From assembly GCF_025263485.1 (NCBI RefSeq), contig NZ_CP079863.1, positions 3,410,001-3,474,000 on the forward strand: a DNA stretch of 64,000 nucleotides. The letters run 5' to 3'. The position numbers and the translations under genes are program-made. Numbering within the stretch: position 1 is the stretch's first letter; every line of letters starts with the position of its first letter. Of the stretch, positions 9,368-18,841 are shown piece after piece. Origin of the DNA: Mycobacterium sp. SMC-2. GTDB taxonomy: Bacteria; Actinomycetota; Actinomycetes; Mycobacteriales; Mycobacteriaceae. The notes under the pieces are model-generated. The model saw only the letters and a program-made list of their open reading frames with translations. It was not told the origin of the DNA and searched no databases.

Positions 9368-12300
9368 TCACGGGCGATCCCTGAGGACCTCGGCCGAGAC
9401 CCGATGCTGGTGCCGGTCAACCGATTTCAGTGCCCGTGCGGCCTTCGCCGGCGCCATCAGGACCGCAGTATGCGGGGCTCGGGGGTGTTTCTGCTGCGCT
9501 GGTACTTCAGCCGACCCGGGTGGCTGCTCGTGGGGCGCCGGTTCGTCATCGATGGGTGGCGACTGCGCGTCCGGCTGACCCGACCGCAACCGATTGGTGG
9601 TGGCGACGGCGAGGACCGCGGCCGCGGCGGTGCCCAGCCCCTGCGCCCAGCCCAGGGGGCCGACCGGTGTGCAGCCCAGCAGCTGGCTGATTCCCGGGGT
9701 GGTCACCATCGCGGTGAACGCGGCGAACGAGCCGGCGGCGGTGAGCAGCACCAAGGGTGCGTGGGAGTCGACCACCGTCTGGCCGAGCTCGACGGCGACC
9801 AGCGAGATCAACGCGACGGTGGAGGCCCGCTGCGGTAGCCCGGTCACCGAGGCCATCACCCACGCGGCCGTGGCGGCGCCGGCGGTGAGTGCCCCGCGCG
9901 CCGCCACGGCGCGCCGCAGCGCCTGCTCGTCGATGCCGCGCCCGACGCGTTGCACCGGCCCGGCCGGCGTGCTGACGGCGACCGCGGTCGCGGGCAACGC
10001 GTCGGTGAGCATGTTGATCAGCAGCAACTGGCGGGTGTTCAGCGGCGAGGTCCCGGTGAGCGCCGTGCCGATGACAGAGAAGATCACCTCGCCGGCATTG
10101 CCGCCTAGCAGCCCGGCCACCGCCGCCTGGACCCCGCGCCACAGTCGGCGTCCCTCGTCGATGGCGTCCACCAGTGTCTCGATGCGGCCGTCGGTCAGCA
10201 CCAGGTCGGCGGTGGTGTGGGCGGAGTCGCTGCCGCGTGCGACCACGCCGACGCCGACGCTTGCCGCCCGGATCGCGGCGGCGTCGTTCGCGCCGTCACC
10301 CACCATGGCGCACACCCTTCCGGCACGCTCGAGCGTCTGGACCACCTGCACCTTGTTCTCCGGTGACATCCGGGCAAAGATCACCCGTTCGGACACCGCG
10401 CGCTGCTGATCCTGGCGGGACATCGCGTTCCATTCGGATCCGGTGATCACCTGGTCGGCGCTCACCTGGACACCCAGCTCCCGGGCGATAGCGGTCGCGG
10501 TGACGGGATGGTCGCCGGTGATCAGTCGGACGGCCACGCCACGGTCGGCCAGGCCGGCCAGCAGCCGCGGCGCCTGGGGGCGCGGGGTGTCGGAGAGCCC
10601 CAAGAATCCGGTCAGCGTCAGTTCGGTGCCGCACAACTCGGCGATGCGATCGGGGTCTTCGCGGACCGACCGCGCCTGTGCCGCGTTCAGCCGGCGTTGG
10701 GCCACCGCGATCGTCCGCAGCCCCGCGGTCGTCAGGGCGGCGACCGCGTCATCCACCTGCGCGCCGACGTTGCCGCACGCCGCCAAGACCACCTCCGGCG
10801 CGCCCTTGACGGTCAGCTCCGTACCCGTCACCGAGCCCGAGAACGCCCTGCCGGAACGGAACGGCAGATGAGCGTCCGGCTCGGATCGCGAGCCGGAACC
10901 CGCCGCCGCGTCCGCCGCCTTGATGATGGCCTCGTCGGTGGCATGCACATGCGGGTTGCCGTCGTCCGCCGGCGCGGCCTGGGCGGCGCAGCGCAGGACG
11001 GCTTCGCGGGAATGTTCCCCGACCGGGCGCACCTCGGCGACGCGAAGCCGGTTCTCGCTCAGCGTCCCGGTCTTGTCGAAGCAGACCACCTCGACGCGAC
11101 CGAGCGCCTCGGCCGCCCGCGGCACACGGACCAGCGCCCCGCATTCGCCCAGCCGCTGCGCGGACGCCGACTGGGCGAGGGTGGCCATCAGGGGCAAGCC
11201 CTCCGGGACGGCCGCCACGGCGACCGCGATGGCGCTGCCGAGCGCCTGGCGTAGACCGCCGCCGCGTAGCAGGCCCAGGGCGCCGACCAGGACGCCGCCA
11301 CCCGCGCTGAACGGAAATGCGCGGCTCATCAACTGGCTGAGTTGACGGTGTAGGCCGACGGTCGGCAGGTCACCGGAGGCCAGTTCGGCCGCGCGACGCG
11401 TCTGGGTGTCGGCCCCGACGGCGGTGACCACCGCCACCGCGGTGCCCGCCACGACGGTGGTCCCGGCGTAGATCATGCAGCGGCGCTCGGCCAGCTCGGC
11501 GCCCGGTGTGGCTTCGATCTGCTTCTGCACCGACAGGGATTCACCGGTCAGCGACGACTCGTCGACCTCGAGGTCGTGCGCCTCGATCACGCGGGCGTCG
11601 GCGGGAACCACCTCGTCGCTGCGTACCTCGATCACGTCGCCGGGCCGCAGCTGCTCGATGACGACCTCGCGGTAGCCGCGCGTCGCGCCCGGTCCATCGC
11701 TGACCAACCGCGCCGGCGGGGTCTGTTGAGCCAGCAACCGGTTCAGCCGGTTCTCGGCCCGAAGTTGTTGGGCGGTCGAAAGCAACGCGTTTCCGGTCAG
11801 TACGGTGCCGACCAGCAGCGCGTCGGCCGGTGACCCCAGCACGGCGGTGGCCGCGGAACACAACCCGAGAAGCGGGGTCAACGGGTCACCGGTCAGCTCG
11901 GCGAAGGCGGCCCTGGTGAACTCCCACGCCGTTGCGGACAGTCGCGGTCCGCCCGGCTCGGATTCCGTTGCCGCAGAGCTGGTCTCGGCAGGGTCACGCA
12001 GCGCCGCGAGCACCTCGCGGACCCGCTCGGCCGACATCGCGTGCCACTCGTACGCCGGGGCCGCCCGGGGCGCCGGCGTACGAATTGTGCCCAGCGCCAA
12101 CAGGTATCCGGATAGCAGCCCCGCGACGGCGCCGACGGTCACCGGCCCCGGCCCCCGCAACCTGCGCACCCCGGGCACCATGAACAGCGCTCCCAGCGCC
12201 GAAGCGCCCACCGATATCGCGATGCCCTGCTGGCTCGCCCTCCTGGCCGCGGGCAACGCGCGCAACACCCGCCACGCCCCGGTCAGGTCGTCGAGCATCA

Positions 12301-13849
12301 GGTCCGCATTCCAGGGCGGTGCCCCGTCGGCGCCCGGCCTGATCCCCAGGGCCACGTCGGCGCCGGAAAGCGCTTGTGCGCCGGACGAGGACAGCACCGC
12401 GACGGTGTGTCCTTCCCGTTGCAGAACGGCCACCGCGTCGGCGAGTGCCTCGTCGATGCCGCCGTTGCCGATCGGGTGGATGACGTCGAACGCCGGTCGC
12501 AGGTCGCCGAGCAGGTCGGCCTCCACCGACGCCAGGCGCGCGGCGGAGTCGCGCGCCTGGGTGATCACGGCCGACGCCAGCGGGTGGGGGGCCGGGGCGA
12601 TGAGCGCCTCCAGCGGGGCGGCAGCCGCGTGATGAATGGGGTGCCAGCCCGGGGCCGGGCCGTCGTCGAGCAGTTCCTGGGCGTCGGCCCACGCCTGCAG
12701 CACCTCGCCGTCGCGGGCGCCCCGGATGCGTACCACCCGCATCTGAGCGCTGCACAGCACGCGCGGATCGATCAGCAGTGCGTCGACCTTGTCGAGCAGG
12801 CGCAGGCTTTCGGGGCGCAGTGGCAGCACCGCGTGCCGATCGGCCAAGCCACGGCCGAGGGTGCTCGCGAACGCCTCATGCGTGGTGCGCATCGCCTTTG
12901 GCGATGCGGCCAGCGCCGCGTTCGAAGCCGCGGTGAGGTTGCGGGTGACGGCACCGGTCAGGCCGACACCGAGGATCTGCACCCACGCCATGCGCTTCCC
13001 ATGACGTTCGATCGGCCCGGCCGGCGGCGGAACGGGGCGCGGGCAGCGATGCATCTCCGATTCGTCGGCGTGCCGGGCCAACTCCGGCTCGTAGCGGGCC
13101 CACGCCCGCGCCGCGGCCCGGGCCTCGGCGGCCCTGAACGCCTGCATCGTCAGGTCCACCGACAACCTCGCCGGTGACAACGTGACAACGTGCGCGACGG
13201 TGCCGGCCAGCGACAACGCCGTGTCCGTCGCGCCGCCGCCGACCCGGTCCTCGAGCAGACGCCGCAGCCACGGTTGGTGATTCGCGATCGCCGACGCCGC
13301 CTCGACGGCGATCGGGGCCCCCGGCAACCGCAACGCTCGGCCCGCGACGGCGACCGCGAACCCGGCGGCATTGACGGCGACCATCGCGCCCCGGGTGGCC
13401 AACAGCAGGCCGTCGCCGGGCAGGCTGCCCGCGCGGGTGGAACCTGCTGCCCCCCAACCTGTTTCGGTGTCGTCAAGCAACGAGCAGATGGCGTCCAGCG
13501 ACGCTGCGTCCCCGTCGATCTCGACAACCACCCGCGACAGCGGACGGTTCAGGCTGACATTCGTGACGCCGGGCTGTGCCCGCAGCGCGGCGACGACGGC
13601 GCGGCCATGTGCCTCGCCGTCGGTCCCGTCGATGCCGCGCACCTCGATCCACATCCGGCCGTCGCCGCGCCCGCACCGCCGGGTCAGCGTCGAGCGAGAC
13701 ACCTCACCCGAGAGCACCTTTGCGCCCATCCGGACCGGCAGAGTGGCGACATCGACCCCGGCGCAGGCCAGCCTGCCGACCGCGTCGTTGAGTCCCGCGG
13801 CGGCCTCGAGCCCCATCGACATCACCCGCAGCGGCGAAAGCTGTCGCAC
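9368..13849 (-). CDS. Very large cation-transporting P-type ATPase, CtpH/CtpI type
   Basis: I chose GTG 13849, which sits 6 bases after AAAGGGG; TTG 13855 is the longest option. The ~1493-residue product has a ~600-residue N-terminal extension with an HMA-like segment and a degenerate ATPase-like region, then a full P-type ATPase. Motifs include TGES near residue 770 (actuator loop), PEGLP in a membrane helix, the phosphorylated Asp in DKTGTLSENR near 920, KGAPE near 1018 (ATP binding) and MVGDGANDAAAI near 1185. Ten or so membrane helices are expected. M. tuberculosis CtpH (about 1540) and CtpI (about 1630) share this oversized layout. The transported ion is unknown. It separates the two parts of the ring-degradation region and looks unrelated to them. 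Confidence 0.9.
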   Translation of the reverse strand: MRQLSPLRVMSMGLEAAAGLNDAVGRLACAGVDVATLPVRMGAKVLSGEVSRSTLTRRCGRGDGRMWIEVRGIDGTDGEAHGRAVVAALRAQPGVTNVSLNRPLSRVVVEIDGDAASLDAICSLLDDTETGWGAAGSTRAGSLPGDGLLLATRGAMVAVNAAGFAVAVAGRALRLPGAPIAVEAASAIANHQPWLRRLLEDRVGGGATDTALSLAGTVAHVVTLSPARLSVDLTMQAFRAAEARAAARAWARYEPELARHADESEMHRCPRPVPPPAGPIERHGKRMAWVQILGVGLTGAVTRNLTAASNAALAASPKAMRTTHEAFASTLGRGLADRHAVLPLRPESLRLLDKVDALLIDPRVLCSAQMRVVRIRGARDGEVLQAWADAQELLDDGPAPGWHPIHHAAAAPLEALIAPAPHPLASAVITQARDSAARLASVEADLLGDLRPAFDVIHPIGNGGIDEALADAVAVLQREGHTVAVLSSSGAQALSGADVALGIRPGADGAPPWNADLMLDDLTGAWRVLRALPAARRASQQGIAISVGASALGALFMVPGVRRLRGPGPVTVGAVAGLLSGYLLALGTIRTPAPRAAPAYEWHAMSAERVREVLAALRDPAETSSAATESEPGGPRLSATAWEFTRAAFAELTGDPLTPLLGLCSAATAVLGSPADALLVGTVLTGNALLSTAQQLRAENRLNRLLAQQTPPARLVSDGPGATRGYREVVIEQLRPGDVIEVRSDEVVPADARVIEAHDLEVDESSLTGESLSVQKQIEATPGAELAERRCMIYAGTTVVAGTAVAVVTAVGADTQTRRAAELASGDLPTVGLHRQLSQLMSRAFPFSAGGGVLVGALGLLRGGGLRQALGSAIAVAVAAVPEGLPLMATLAQSASAQRLGECGALVRVPRAAEALGRVEVVCFDKTGTLSENRLRVAEVRPVGEHSREAVLRCAAQAAPADDGNPHVHATDEAIIKAADAAAGSGSRSEPDAHLPFRSGRAFSGSVTGTELTVKGAPEVVLAACGNVGAQVDDAVAALTTAGLRTIAVAQRRLNAAQARSVREDPDRIAELCGTELTLTGFLGLSDTPRPQAPRLLAGLADRGVAVRLITGDHPVTATAIARELGVQVSADQVITGSEWNAMSRQDQQRAVSERVIFARMSPENKVQVVQTLERAGRVCAMVGDGANDAAAIRAASVGVGVVARGSDSAHTTADLVLTDGRIETLVDAIDEGRRLWRGVQAAVAGLLGGNAGEVIFSVIGTALTGTSPLNTRQLLLINMLTDALPATAVAVSTPAGPVQRVGRGIDEQALRRAVAARGALTAGAATAAWVMASVTGLPQRASTVALISLVAVELGQTVVDSHAPLVLLTAAGSFAAFTAMVTTPGISQLLGCTPVGPLGWAQGLGTAAAAVLAVATTNRLRSGQPDAQSPPIDDEPAPHEQPPGSAEVPAQQKHPRAPHTAVLMAPAKAARALKSVDRHQHRVSAEVLRDRP

Positions 13850-14127
13850 GCGCAACCCCTTTCAAGCGCAAGACAAATGGTTGCTTCGCGTCATCCCGCG
13901 ATGGGGGCCGCTGACCGAGGGCGGGTCGCGGCTCCAAACCCGACCAAGCTAGCGCGCCACCCACGGGCCCGGCAACCTGAGAAGTGCTTGGGTGCAAACC
14001 TCTAACGAGATTCTTACGTCTGTTTAGGGGCGGTGGATCGAAAAGTTCGCGCGGCCTGATCCGCGTTTGAGCAAACTGCATGGCTTGATGAGGTACCAAC
14101 CCCGTTGTACCGCGCGATATCTCGAGA

Positions 14128-14303
14128 GTCCTCGAAGATGGATCACCTCTTCGACGCGGCGGGTCTTGGCCTCGTCGACCGACAGTTGCTTGGACGGGGT
14201 CCCGGCGGTGTCCAGGGTGGCCTTGACCCGTTGCAGCGCCGGGCGGTCACGAACCTCCCAGCCGACGGTGAGCACCCGGTCGGTCTCGCGGGGTACGACG
14301 ATG
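14128..14303 (-). pseudogene. Fragment of a second hsaC-like dioxygenase gene
   Basis: These 176 bases match 5494-5668 of the intact hsaC-like gene at roughly nine bases in ten, with one inserted base near the left end (ATGGATCACC against GTGATCACC). On the reverse strand they encode IVVPRETDRVLTVGWEV, followed by DRPALQRVKATLDTAGT and SKQLSVDEAKTRRVEEVI, equal to residues ~53-106 of the intact protein. Both ends stop abruptly. Just beyond the right end lies the same GCTTA...TAATGGTCTACCGCAG sequence that precedes the intact hsaA-like gene. It appears that hsaA and the first third of hsaC were deleted from a duplicated unit, about 1.37 kb in all. Confidence 0.8.
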
Positions 14304-14306
14304 GAA

Positions 14307-14329
14307 GCTTACGTAATGGTCTACCGCAG
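14307..14329. repeat. Second copy of the hsaA upstream (operator-like) sequence
   Basis: TAATGGTCTACCGCAG at 14314-14329 is identical to 7047-7062, and the preceding GCTTA is shared with one small length difference. It stands 4 bases from the hsaC fragment, in the orientation expected for the promoter of a deleted hsaA copy. Confidence 0.6.
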
Positions 14330-14363
14330 CACCCCGACGATGAGGAGATTCTCAATGACGTTG

Positions 14364-15596
14364 TCAAGCCGCCGCAGTAGTGGTTGCGGGTTGGTAGACG
14401 GCGTGGTCGCGCAGCATGGCCCACAGGACGTTGAGTCGGCGACGGGCCAGGGCCAAGACGGCTTGGGTGTGGCGTTTCCCTTCGGCGCGTTTGCGGTCGT
14501 AGTAGGTGCGCGAGGCGGGATCGGTGCGGATGCTGACCAGAGCGGACAGGTAGCAGGCGCGCAGCAGGCGCCGGTCGTAGCGGCGGGGGCGTTTGAGGTT
14601 GCCGCTGATGCGGCCCGAATCTCGCGGTACTGGGGCCAGACCCGAGACGCCGGCGAGGCGGTCGACGGAGGGGAAGGCGCTCATGTCGCCGCCGGTGGCG
14701 GCGAGGAACTCGGCGCCGAGGATGACGCCGAAGCCGGGCATGCTCAGGATGATTTCGGCGTGGCGGTGGCGGCGAAATCGGTCCTCGATCATCGCGTCGG
14801 TGTCGCCGATTTCGGTGTCGAGGGCCATCACCTCCTTAGCCAAGCGGGCGACCACGCCCGCGGCAAGCTGTTGTCCGGGCACGATGGTGTGTTGGGCGTT
14901 GGCTGCCTCGATGGCGGCGGTTGCGACCGCATCGGCGTTGCGGGCCTTGCGTTTATGCAAAAAGGCTGCCACCCGGGCGGCACCGGCCCGGCGCAGCCCG
15001 TCGGGGGTTTGATAGCCGGTGAGCAGGATCAGCGCGGCCTTGCTTTTGCTGTAGTCAAAGCCACGTTCCAGGGCCGGGAAGTATTCCAGCAGCTGGGCGC
15101 GCAGCCGATTGATCGCGCGGGTGCGATCGGCCACCAGATCGGCGCGCCGACTGGTCAGGATGCGCAGTTCGACGGCGATGTCGTCGCCGGGGCGCAACGG
15201 TTGCAGGTCGCGGCGCATCCGGGCCTGATCGGCAATCACCGCAGCGTCTTTGGCGTCGGTCTTGCCGTCGCCGCGGTAGCCACCCGAGGCGTGGTGAACA
15301 GTGCGGCCGGGAATGTAGAGCAGCCGCTGCTGGGCAGCGATCAGCAGCGTGATCAGCAATGCAGCGCCGCCGGCGTTGAGGTCAATCGCCCAAGTGACTT
15401 CTCCGCCATCAGCCAGCGCCGCGACCATGTCGATCAACTCCAGCAGCGCGGCCTCGTCATTAGCGACGCGCCGCGACAGCAACGACTTGCCCTCAGCGTC
15501 GATGACCACGCCGTAATGGTCCGCTTTCCCGGCGTCCACACCAGCCCACACAGGTTGTGCCACAACCACCTCCGTTCCCGTCTCGGTTTCTATCAA
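14364..15596 (-). CDS. IS110-family transposase
   Basis: The 410-residue product is an apparently intact IS110-family (DEDD) transposase. The N-terminal RuvC-like domain starts WAGVDAGKADHYGVV, with the later acidic residues in TWAIDLNAGG and in GDGKTDAKDAAVIADQAR. The C-terminal Transposase_20 domain has ILSMPGFGVILGAEFLA, AGVSGLAPVPRDSG and RACYLSALVSIR. IS110 elements lack clear terminal inverted repeats and target duplications, so I cannot place the element's ends; they probably lie between 14330 and 14364 and between 15597 and about 15800. It sits directly beside the decayed hsaA-hsaC copy, so insertion or IS-driven rearrangement may explain that deletion. Confidence 0.9.
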   Translation of the reverse strand: MIETETGTEVVVAQPVWAGVDAGKADHYGVVIDAEGKSLLSRRVANDEAALLELIDMVAALADGGEVTWAIDLNAGGAALLITLLIAAQQRLLYIPGRTVHHASGGYRGDGKTDAKDAAVIADQARMRRDLQPLRPGDDIAVELRILTSRRADLVADRTRAINRLRAQLLEYFPALERGFDYSKSKAALILLTGYQTPDGLRRAGAARVAAFLHKRKARNADAVATAAIEAANAQHTIVPGQQLAAGVVARLAKEVMALDTEIGDTDAMIEDRFRRHRHAEIILSMPGFGVILGAEFLAATGGDMSAFPSVDRLAGVSGLAPVPRDSGRISGNLKRPRRYDRRLLRACYLSALVSIRTDPASRTYYDRKRAEGKRHTQAVLALARRRLNVLWAMLRDHAVYQPATTTAAA

Positions 15597-15805
15597 CCCA
15601 GCAGACGACCACGCCGGCGTGTCCTTACACAGCGATCACATCGCATCTCTCAATTAGCGGTCGAGTCGTCGCGGGACCCCGGGCGGCCAATCTCCTTCGG
15701 CCATCGAAGACAGCAAAACCATGAAAGCCATACCCGACGTCCCTGGGCAGTTGAAAGCCTACGGCCGAGCGCAACAACCACCCTCCAAGAAAGGTAAGGA
15801 AAACC

Positions 15806-16276
15806 ATGACGGACGACTTGGCGGCTCGGGTGAGTCGGCTCGAGGACGAACGCGATATCGCGCGGCTCGTCGCCTCCTACGGTCCGGCGGTCGACGCGGG
15901 GGACCCAGAGGCCGCCGCGCGGCTGTGGGCGAGCGACGGCAGCTACGACGTCGACGGCTGGGGCATGGAAGGCCGGGCCGGTGTGCACGCCATGGTGACT
16001 TCGTCGGCCCACCAGAAGCTGGTGGCCAAGGGGTGCTGCCACTTCCTCGGGCCGTGCGTCGTCACGGTCACCGGCGACTCGGCTGTGGCGATGTGCGAGT
16101 CCGTAGTGCTGGTCCGCGACGACGACGGATATCACGTCTGGCGTTGCACCGCAAACCATTTCGCGCTGCGCCGGGTCGACGGCCAATGGCTGATAGGGGC
16201 GCGTACCAGCCGGATTCTGGACGGCAATCCCGACGCCCACGCCTTGTTGACCAAGGGCCTGGCCGGGCTGCCCTAG
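15806..16276 (+). CDS. SnoaL-like / NTF2-fold protein
   Basis: This 156-residue protein has the pattern of small SnoaL_4-type cone-barrel proteins: a helical start RVSRLEDERDIARLVASYG, GDPEAAARLWASDGSYDV, a mid segment with HFLGPCVVTVTGD and a last strand DGQWLIGARTSRILDG. Members include dehydratases, isomerases and ring hydroxylating dioxygenase beta-like proteins, so no reaction can be assigned. ATG 15806 is preceded by AAGAAAGG at good spacing. It lies between the IS110 element and the convergent hsaD-like gene. A role in steroid or aromatic degradation is plausible by context only. Confidence 0.75.
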   Translation: MTDDLAARVSRLEDERDIARLVASYGPAVDAGDPEAAARLWASDGSYDVDGWGMEGRAGVHAMVTSSAHQKLVAKGCCHFLGPCVVTVTGDSAVAMCESVVLVRDDDGYHVWRCTANHFALRRVDGQWLIGARTSRILDGNPDAHALLTKGLAGLP

Positions 16277-16328
16277 CCCTGATGGTGGCGACCCGCTTCG
16301 CCCGGCTTCGCCGCGCTCGCGATCGCCA

Positions 16329-17201
16329 CTAGCCGCGCGAGAGGAACGCCAGCACGGTGCTCTCGAACGCCTCCTTGGCCTCGATCATCGCCCAGTGGCC
16401 CGAATTGGGAAAGATGTGCAGCTCCGCGTTGGGGATGGTGCGCATCGGGATGAGTGCCATGTCCGGTGGGCTCACCCGGTCGTCGCGTCCCCACGTCAGC
16501 AGGGTGGGCGCGGACAGCTTGTGCATGACGGCCCACGGCAGCGGGCGGTCCGAGGCGGCCATCGCGGCGTTCATCGCGGCGAACGCCGCCTTCCCGTACA
16601 TGCGGCGCGCGGCGGCCAGCGTGTCCGGGTCGGTCGCCAGCTCCCAGCGTTCCTCGACGAGTTCGTCGGTGATAAGGGCTTGGTCGTAAACCATCGACTT
16701 GAGCCAGTCGACCAGCCGCTGCCGGGTAGGGTCCTCGACGAATTCCTGCAGCAGCCGGATCCCCTCGCTGGGGCTCGGGCTGAAGATGTTGGTCCCGATG
16801 CCGCCGATGGTCACCAATCGGCCGACGCGGTCCGGGCTGCTGGTGGCGAAGTTGATCCCGACGCCGCCGCCCATCGAGTTCCCGACGATGTGCACCCGCT
16901 GCACGCTGAGCGCGTCCAGGAAGGGCGGCACCGTGCCGAACGCGGTGACCATCGGGTGGCCGCCGAAGTCGTCGCTCACACCGAAACCGGGAAACTCCAG
17001 GATCAGGCAGCGGAACCGCTTGGCGAACGCGGGCAGGATGCCGCGGAAGTTGCGCCACCCCGTGACGCCCGGTCCCGAGCCGTGCAGGAACAGCAATACC
17101 GGAGCGGATTCCGGGCCGCAGTCGTAGTAGCGCAAAGCGCCCTTCGGAGTGCTGATTTCGCGCAGGTCCTGCTGCGTAACGGTGTCTGCCACGGGTGTCA
17201 C
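16329..17201 (-). CDS. HsaD-like meta-cleavage product hydrolase (alpha/beta hydrolase)
   Basis: The 290-residue alpha/beta hydrolase carries the triad Ser109 (GNSMGGG), Asp241 (WGRDDRVSP) and His269 (NSGHWAMIE). The oxyanion segment is HGSGPGVTGW. VYDQALITDELVEERW closely resembles the lid of HsaD and BphD, the C-C bond hydrolases that cut the product of extradiol ring cleavage; the triad positions nearly equal those of M. tuberculosis HsaD. It would act after the hsaC-like dioxygenase encoded 10.5 kb away. The separation by the ATPase and the IS suggests that the pathway genes were once closer. Convergent with the SnoaL-like gene. Confidence 0.82.
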   Translation of the reverse strand: MTPVADTVTQQDLREISTPKGALRYYDCGPESAPVLLFLHGSGPGVTGWRNFRGILPAFAKRFRCLILEFPGFGVSDDFGGHPMVTAFGTVPPFLDALSVQRVHIVGNSMGGGVGINFATSSPDRVGRLVTIGGIGTNIFSPSPSEGIRLLQEFVEDPTRQRLVDWLKSMVYDQALITDELVEERWELATDPDTLAAARRMYGKAAFAAMNAAMAASDRPLPWAVMHKLSAPTLLTWGRDDRVSPPDMALIPMRTIPNAELHIFPNSGHWAMIEAKEAFESTVLAFLSRG

Positions 17202-17247
17202 CTTGCCATGCCGGGCCGGCGCGGCCCTACGGGGTTCCTCTCAGCGG

Positions 17248-18642
17248 TCAGGCTTGGTCGTGTCTGGGCTCGCTGCAATTCAGCAATTCTTTGAGCGCCG
17301 CGGGAAAGGTGTCGGCGAGGTCCCAGAGGTCGGCTACCAGGTCGGGGCAGGAGATGAGGCCGACGCCGAGCCGGCCGTTGAGCGACATGACGGTGATGTT
17401 GAGCCCGGCGCCCGCGATGATCGGGCCGAGCGGATACATGGCGTCGACCCGGCAACCCATGAAGTAAAGCTGCTCCTGCGGTCCGGGCACGTTGGACAGC
17501 ACCAGGTTGTGCGGCGGCTTCTCGGGCAGGGGGATCCGGGGCAGCAGCTTCATCGCGGCGCCGAACATGGTCTGCCCGGCCACTTGCGTCCAGTCCTGCA
17601 GCAGGCTGGAACCCATGGCGGCGACATGATCTTTGGCGGCGGCGTTGCCCTCCGCGATGCGGCGCAGCCGTTCGGCCGGGTCGTCGATGTGGGTTTCCAG
17701 CCGGCAGAGCATCCAGGTGGTCTGGTTGCGGCCCGGCCGGTCGGACTTGCCCCGCACCGAGACCGGCACGCTGGCCACCATCGGGTGGTCCGACAGTTCG
17801 CCGCGGTCCAGCACGAACTGCCGTAGCGCCCCTGCGCACAGCGCCGTCACCACGTCGTTGATGGTGACGCCGAACCGGTTTTTCACCTTCTTGACGTCCT
17901 CGAGGTCGAGCGTCGTCAAGGCGACATTGCGGCGACGGGTGAACGGACCGTTGAACGCCGTCGGAGGCGCCGTGAACGGGGCGGCCATCGTGTGTCCGCC
18001 GCCGCGGGCGCGGAGAATCGTTTGCGCCAGCGTGAGGGCCGTCGCCGGCACCACCTTGGCCAGGCGCCACGGCCGCAACCCCGCACCGATGAGCCCGGAC
18101 GCGGCGATCTGGAGGGGATTCGCCGCCCCGGCGCGGGTCGCCGGTTTCGGCGCCGGGGCGTCCGGCACCGTGCTGCACAGCTGGGCCAACAGGTTTGCCC
18201 CGCCGACGCCGTCGACCACCGCGTGGTGGGCCTTGAGGATCACGGACAGCGCGTCGCCGCCGTGCAGCCCCTCGATCACCCACATCTCCCACAGCGGGCG
18301 GTCGCGATCCAGCGGCAGCCCGGCAACGTGGCCGCAGATCTCCGCTAACTCCCTGGATCCTCCAGGAGCGGGCAGGGCGACCCGGTGGAGATGACGCGCC
18401 AGGTCGAAACGGTCGTCGTCCACCCAGACCGGATGGTCGAAGTTCAGCTGGCTGTCGGCCAGTTTGAGGCGGAATTCCGGCACGGCGTCCACCCGCGCCG
18501 ACAGCGCTTCCCGGAATTGGCCGAAGCGGTAACCACCGGGCATGTCACCCGGGTTCAGCTCCACCACACAGCAAACATTCAAGGGCTGCGTCGGGGATTC
18601 CAGGTACAAAAAGAACGCGTCTAACCCACTGAGTCGTTGCAT
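17248..18642 (-). CDS. WS/DGAT family wax ester synthase/diacylglycerol acyltransferase
   Basis: The frame opens at 18669, but ATG 18642 starts the usual family N-terminus MQRLSGLDAFFLYLES, giving 464 residues. The active-site motif HHAVVDG (HHxxxDG) lies near residues 139-145. Other family segments are PLWEMWVIEGL, NDVVTALCAGALR, LVLSNVPGPQEQLYFMG and GAGLNITVMSLNGRLGVGL. These membrane-associated enzymes join acyl-CoA to diacylglycerol or fatty alcohols for storage lipid in mycobacteria. Which substrate is used cannot be told. Two tandem palindromes at 18669-18696 lie at the likely promoter and suggest specific repression. Confidence 0.88.
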   Translation of the reverse strand: MQRLSGLDAFFLYLESPTQPLNVCCVVELNPGDMPGGYRFGQFREALSARVDAVPEFRLKLADSQLNFDHPVWVDDDRFDLARHLHRVALPAPGGSRELAEICGHVAGLPLDRDRPLWEMWVIEGLHGGDALSVILKAHHAVVDGVGGANLLAQLCSTVPDAPAPKPATRAGAANPLQIAASGLIGAGLRPWRLAKVVPATALTLAQTILRARGGGHTMAAPFTAPPTAFNGPFTRRRNVALTTLDLEDVKKVKNRFGVTINDVVTALCAGALRQFVLDRGELSDHPMVASVPVSVRGKSDRPGRNQTTWMLCRLETHIDDPAERLRRIAEGNAAAKDHVAAMGSSLLQDWTQVAGQTMFGAAMKLLPRIPLPEKPPHNLVLSNVPGPQEQLYFMGCRVDAMYPLGPIIAGAGLNITVMSLNGRLGVGLISCPDLVADLWDLADTFPAALKELLNCSEPRHDQA

Positions 18643-18668
18643 ATCCGCTCGTCTCATTTGTACGGCCA

Positions 18669-18696
18669 TGACCGCTGGTCACATGACCTGTGGTCA
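18669..18696. promoter_or_regulatory. Tandem palindromes TGACC-N3-GGTCA, likely operator of the WS/DGAT gene
   Basis: Two perfect 13-base inverted repeats, TGACCGCTGGTCA (18669-18681) and TGACCTGTGGTCA (18684-18696), are separated by two bases, so their centres are 15 bases apart. They lie 27-54 bases upstream of the preferred WS/DGAT start (18642) and touch the alternative start at 18669. Paired dyads like this are typical of TetR- or MarR-type operators bound by two dimers. No cognate regulator is encoded next to them. Confidence 0.6.
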
Positions 18697-18841
18697 GCCC
18701 CCGGCCCCAGCGGCGAACGCAATCAGGACTAACCGCAATCTCTAGGTGTGATCTCTATCTGTAGCCGCTGGGCGGTCTCGGGCAAACATATGTGCTAGAC
18801 ATTTAACGAAATCGCCACCGACGTTCATCTCCGCGCAGGAC

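Noticed and set aside
14089..14112. Imperfect inverted repeat around GGTACCAACCCCGTTGTACC near the hsaC fragment
   Set aside because: The arms pair only with a bulge, and there is no link to a gene start or stop, so I do not treat it as an operator or terminator.
14330..15805. Exact ends and target duplication of the IS110 element
   Set aside because: IS110 elements lack clear terminal inverted repeats and I could not find a boundary by eye. Comparison with an empty site is needed.
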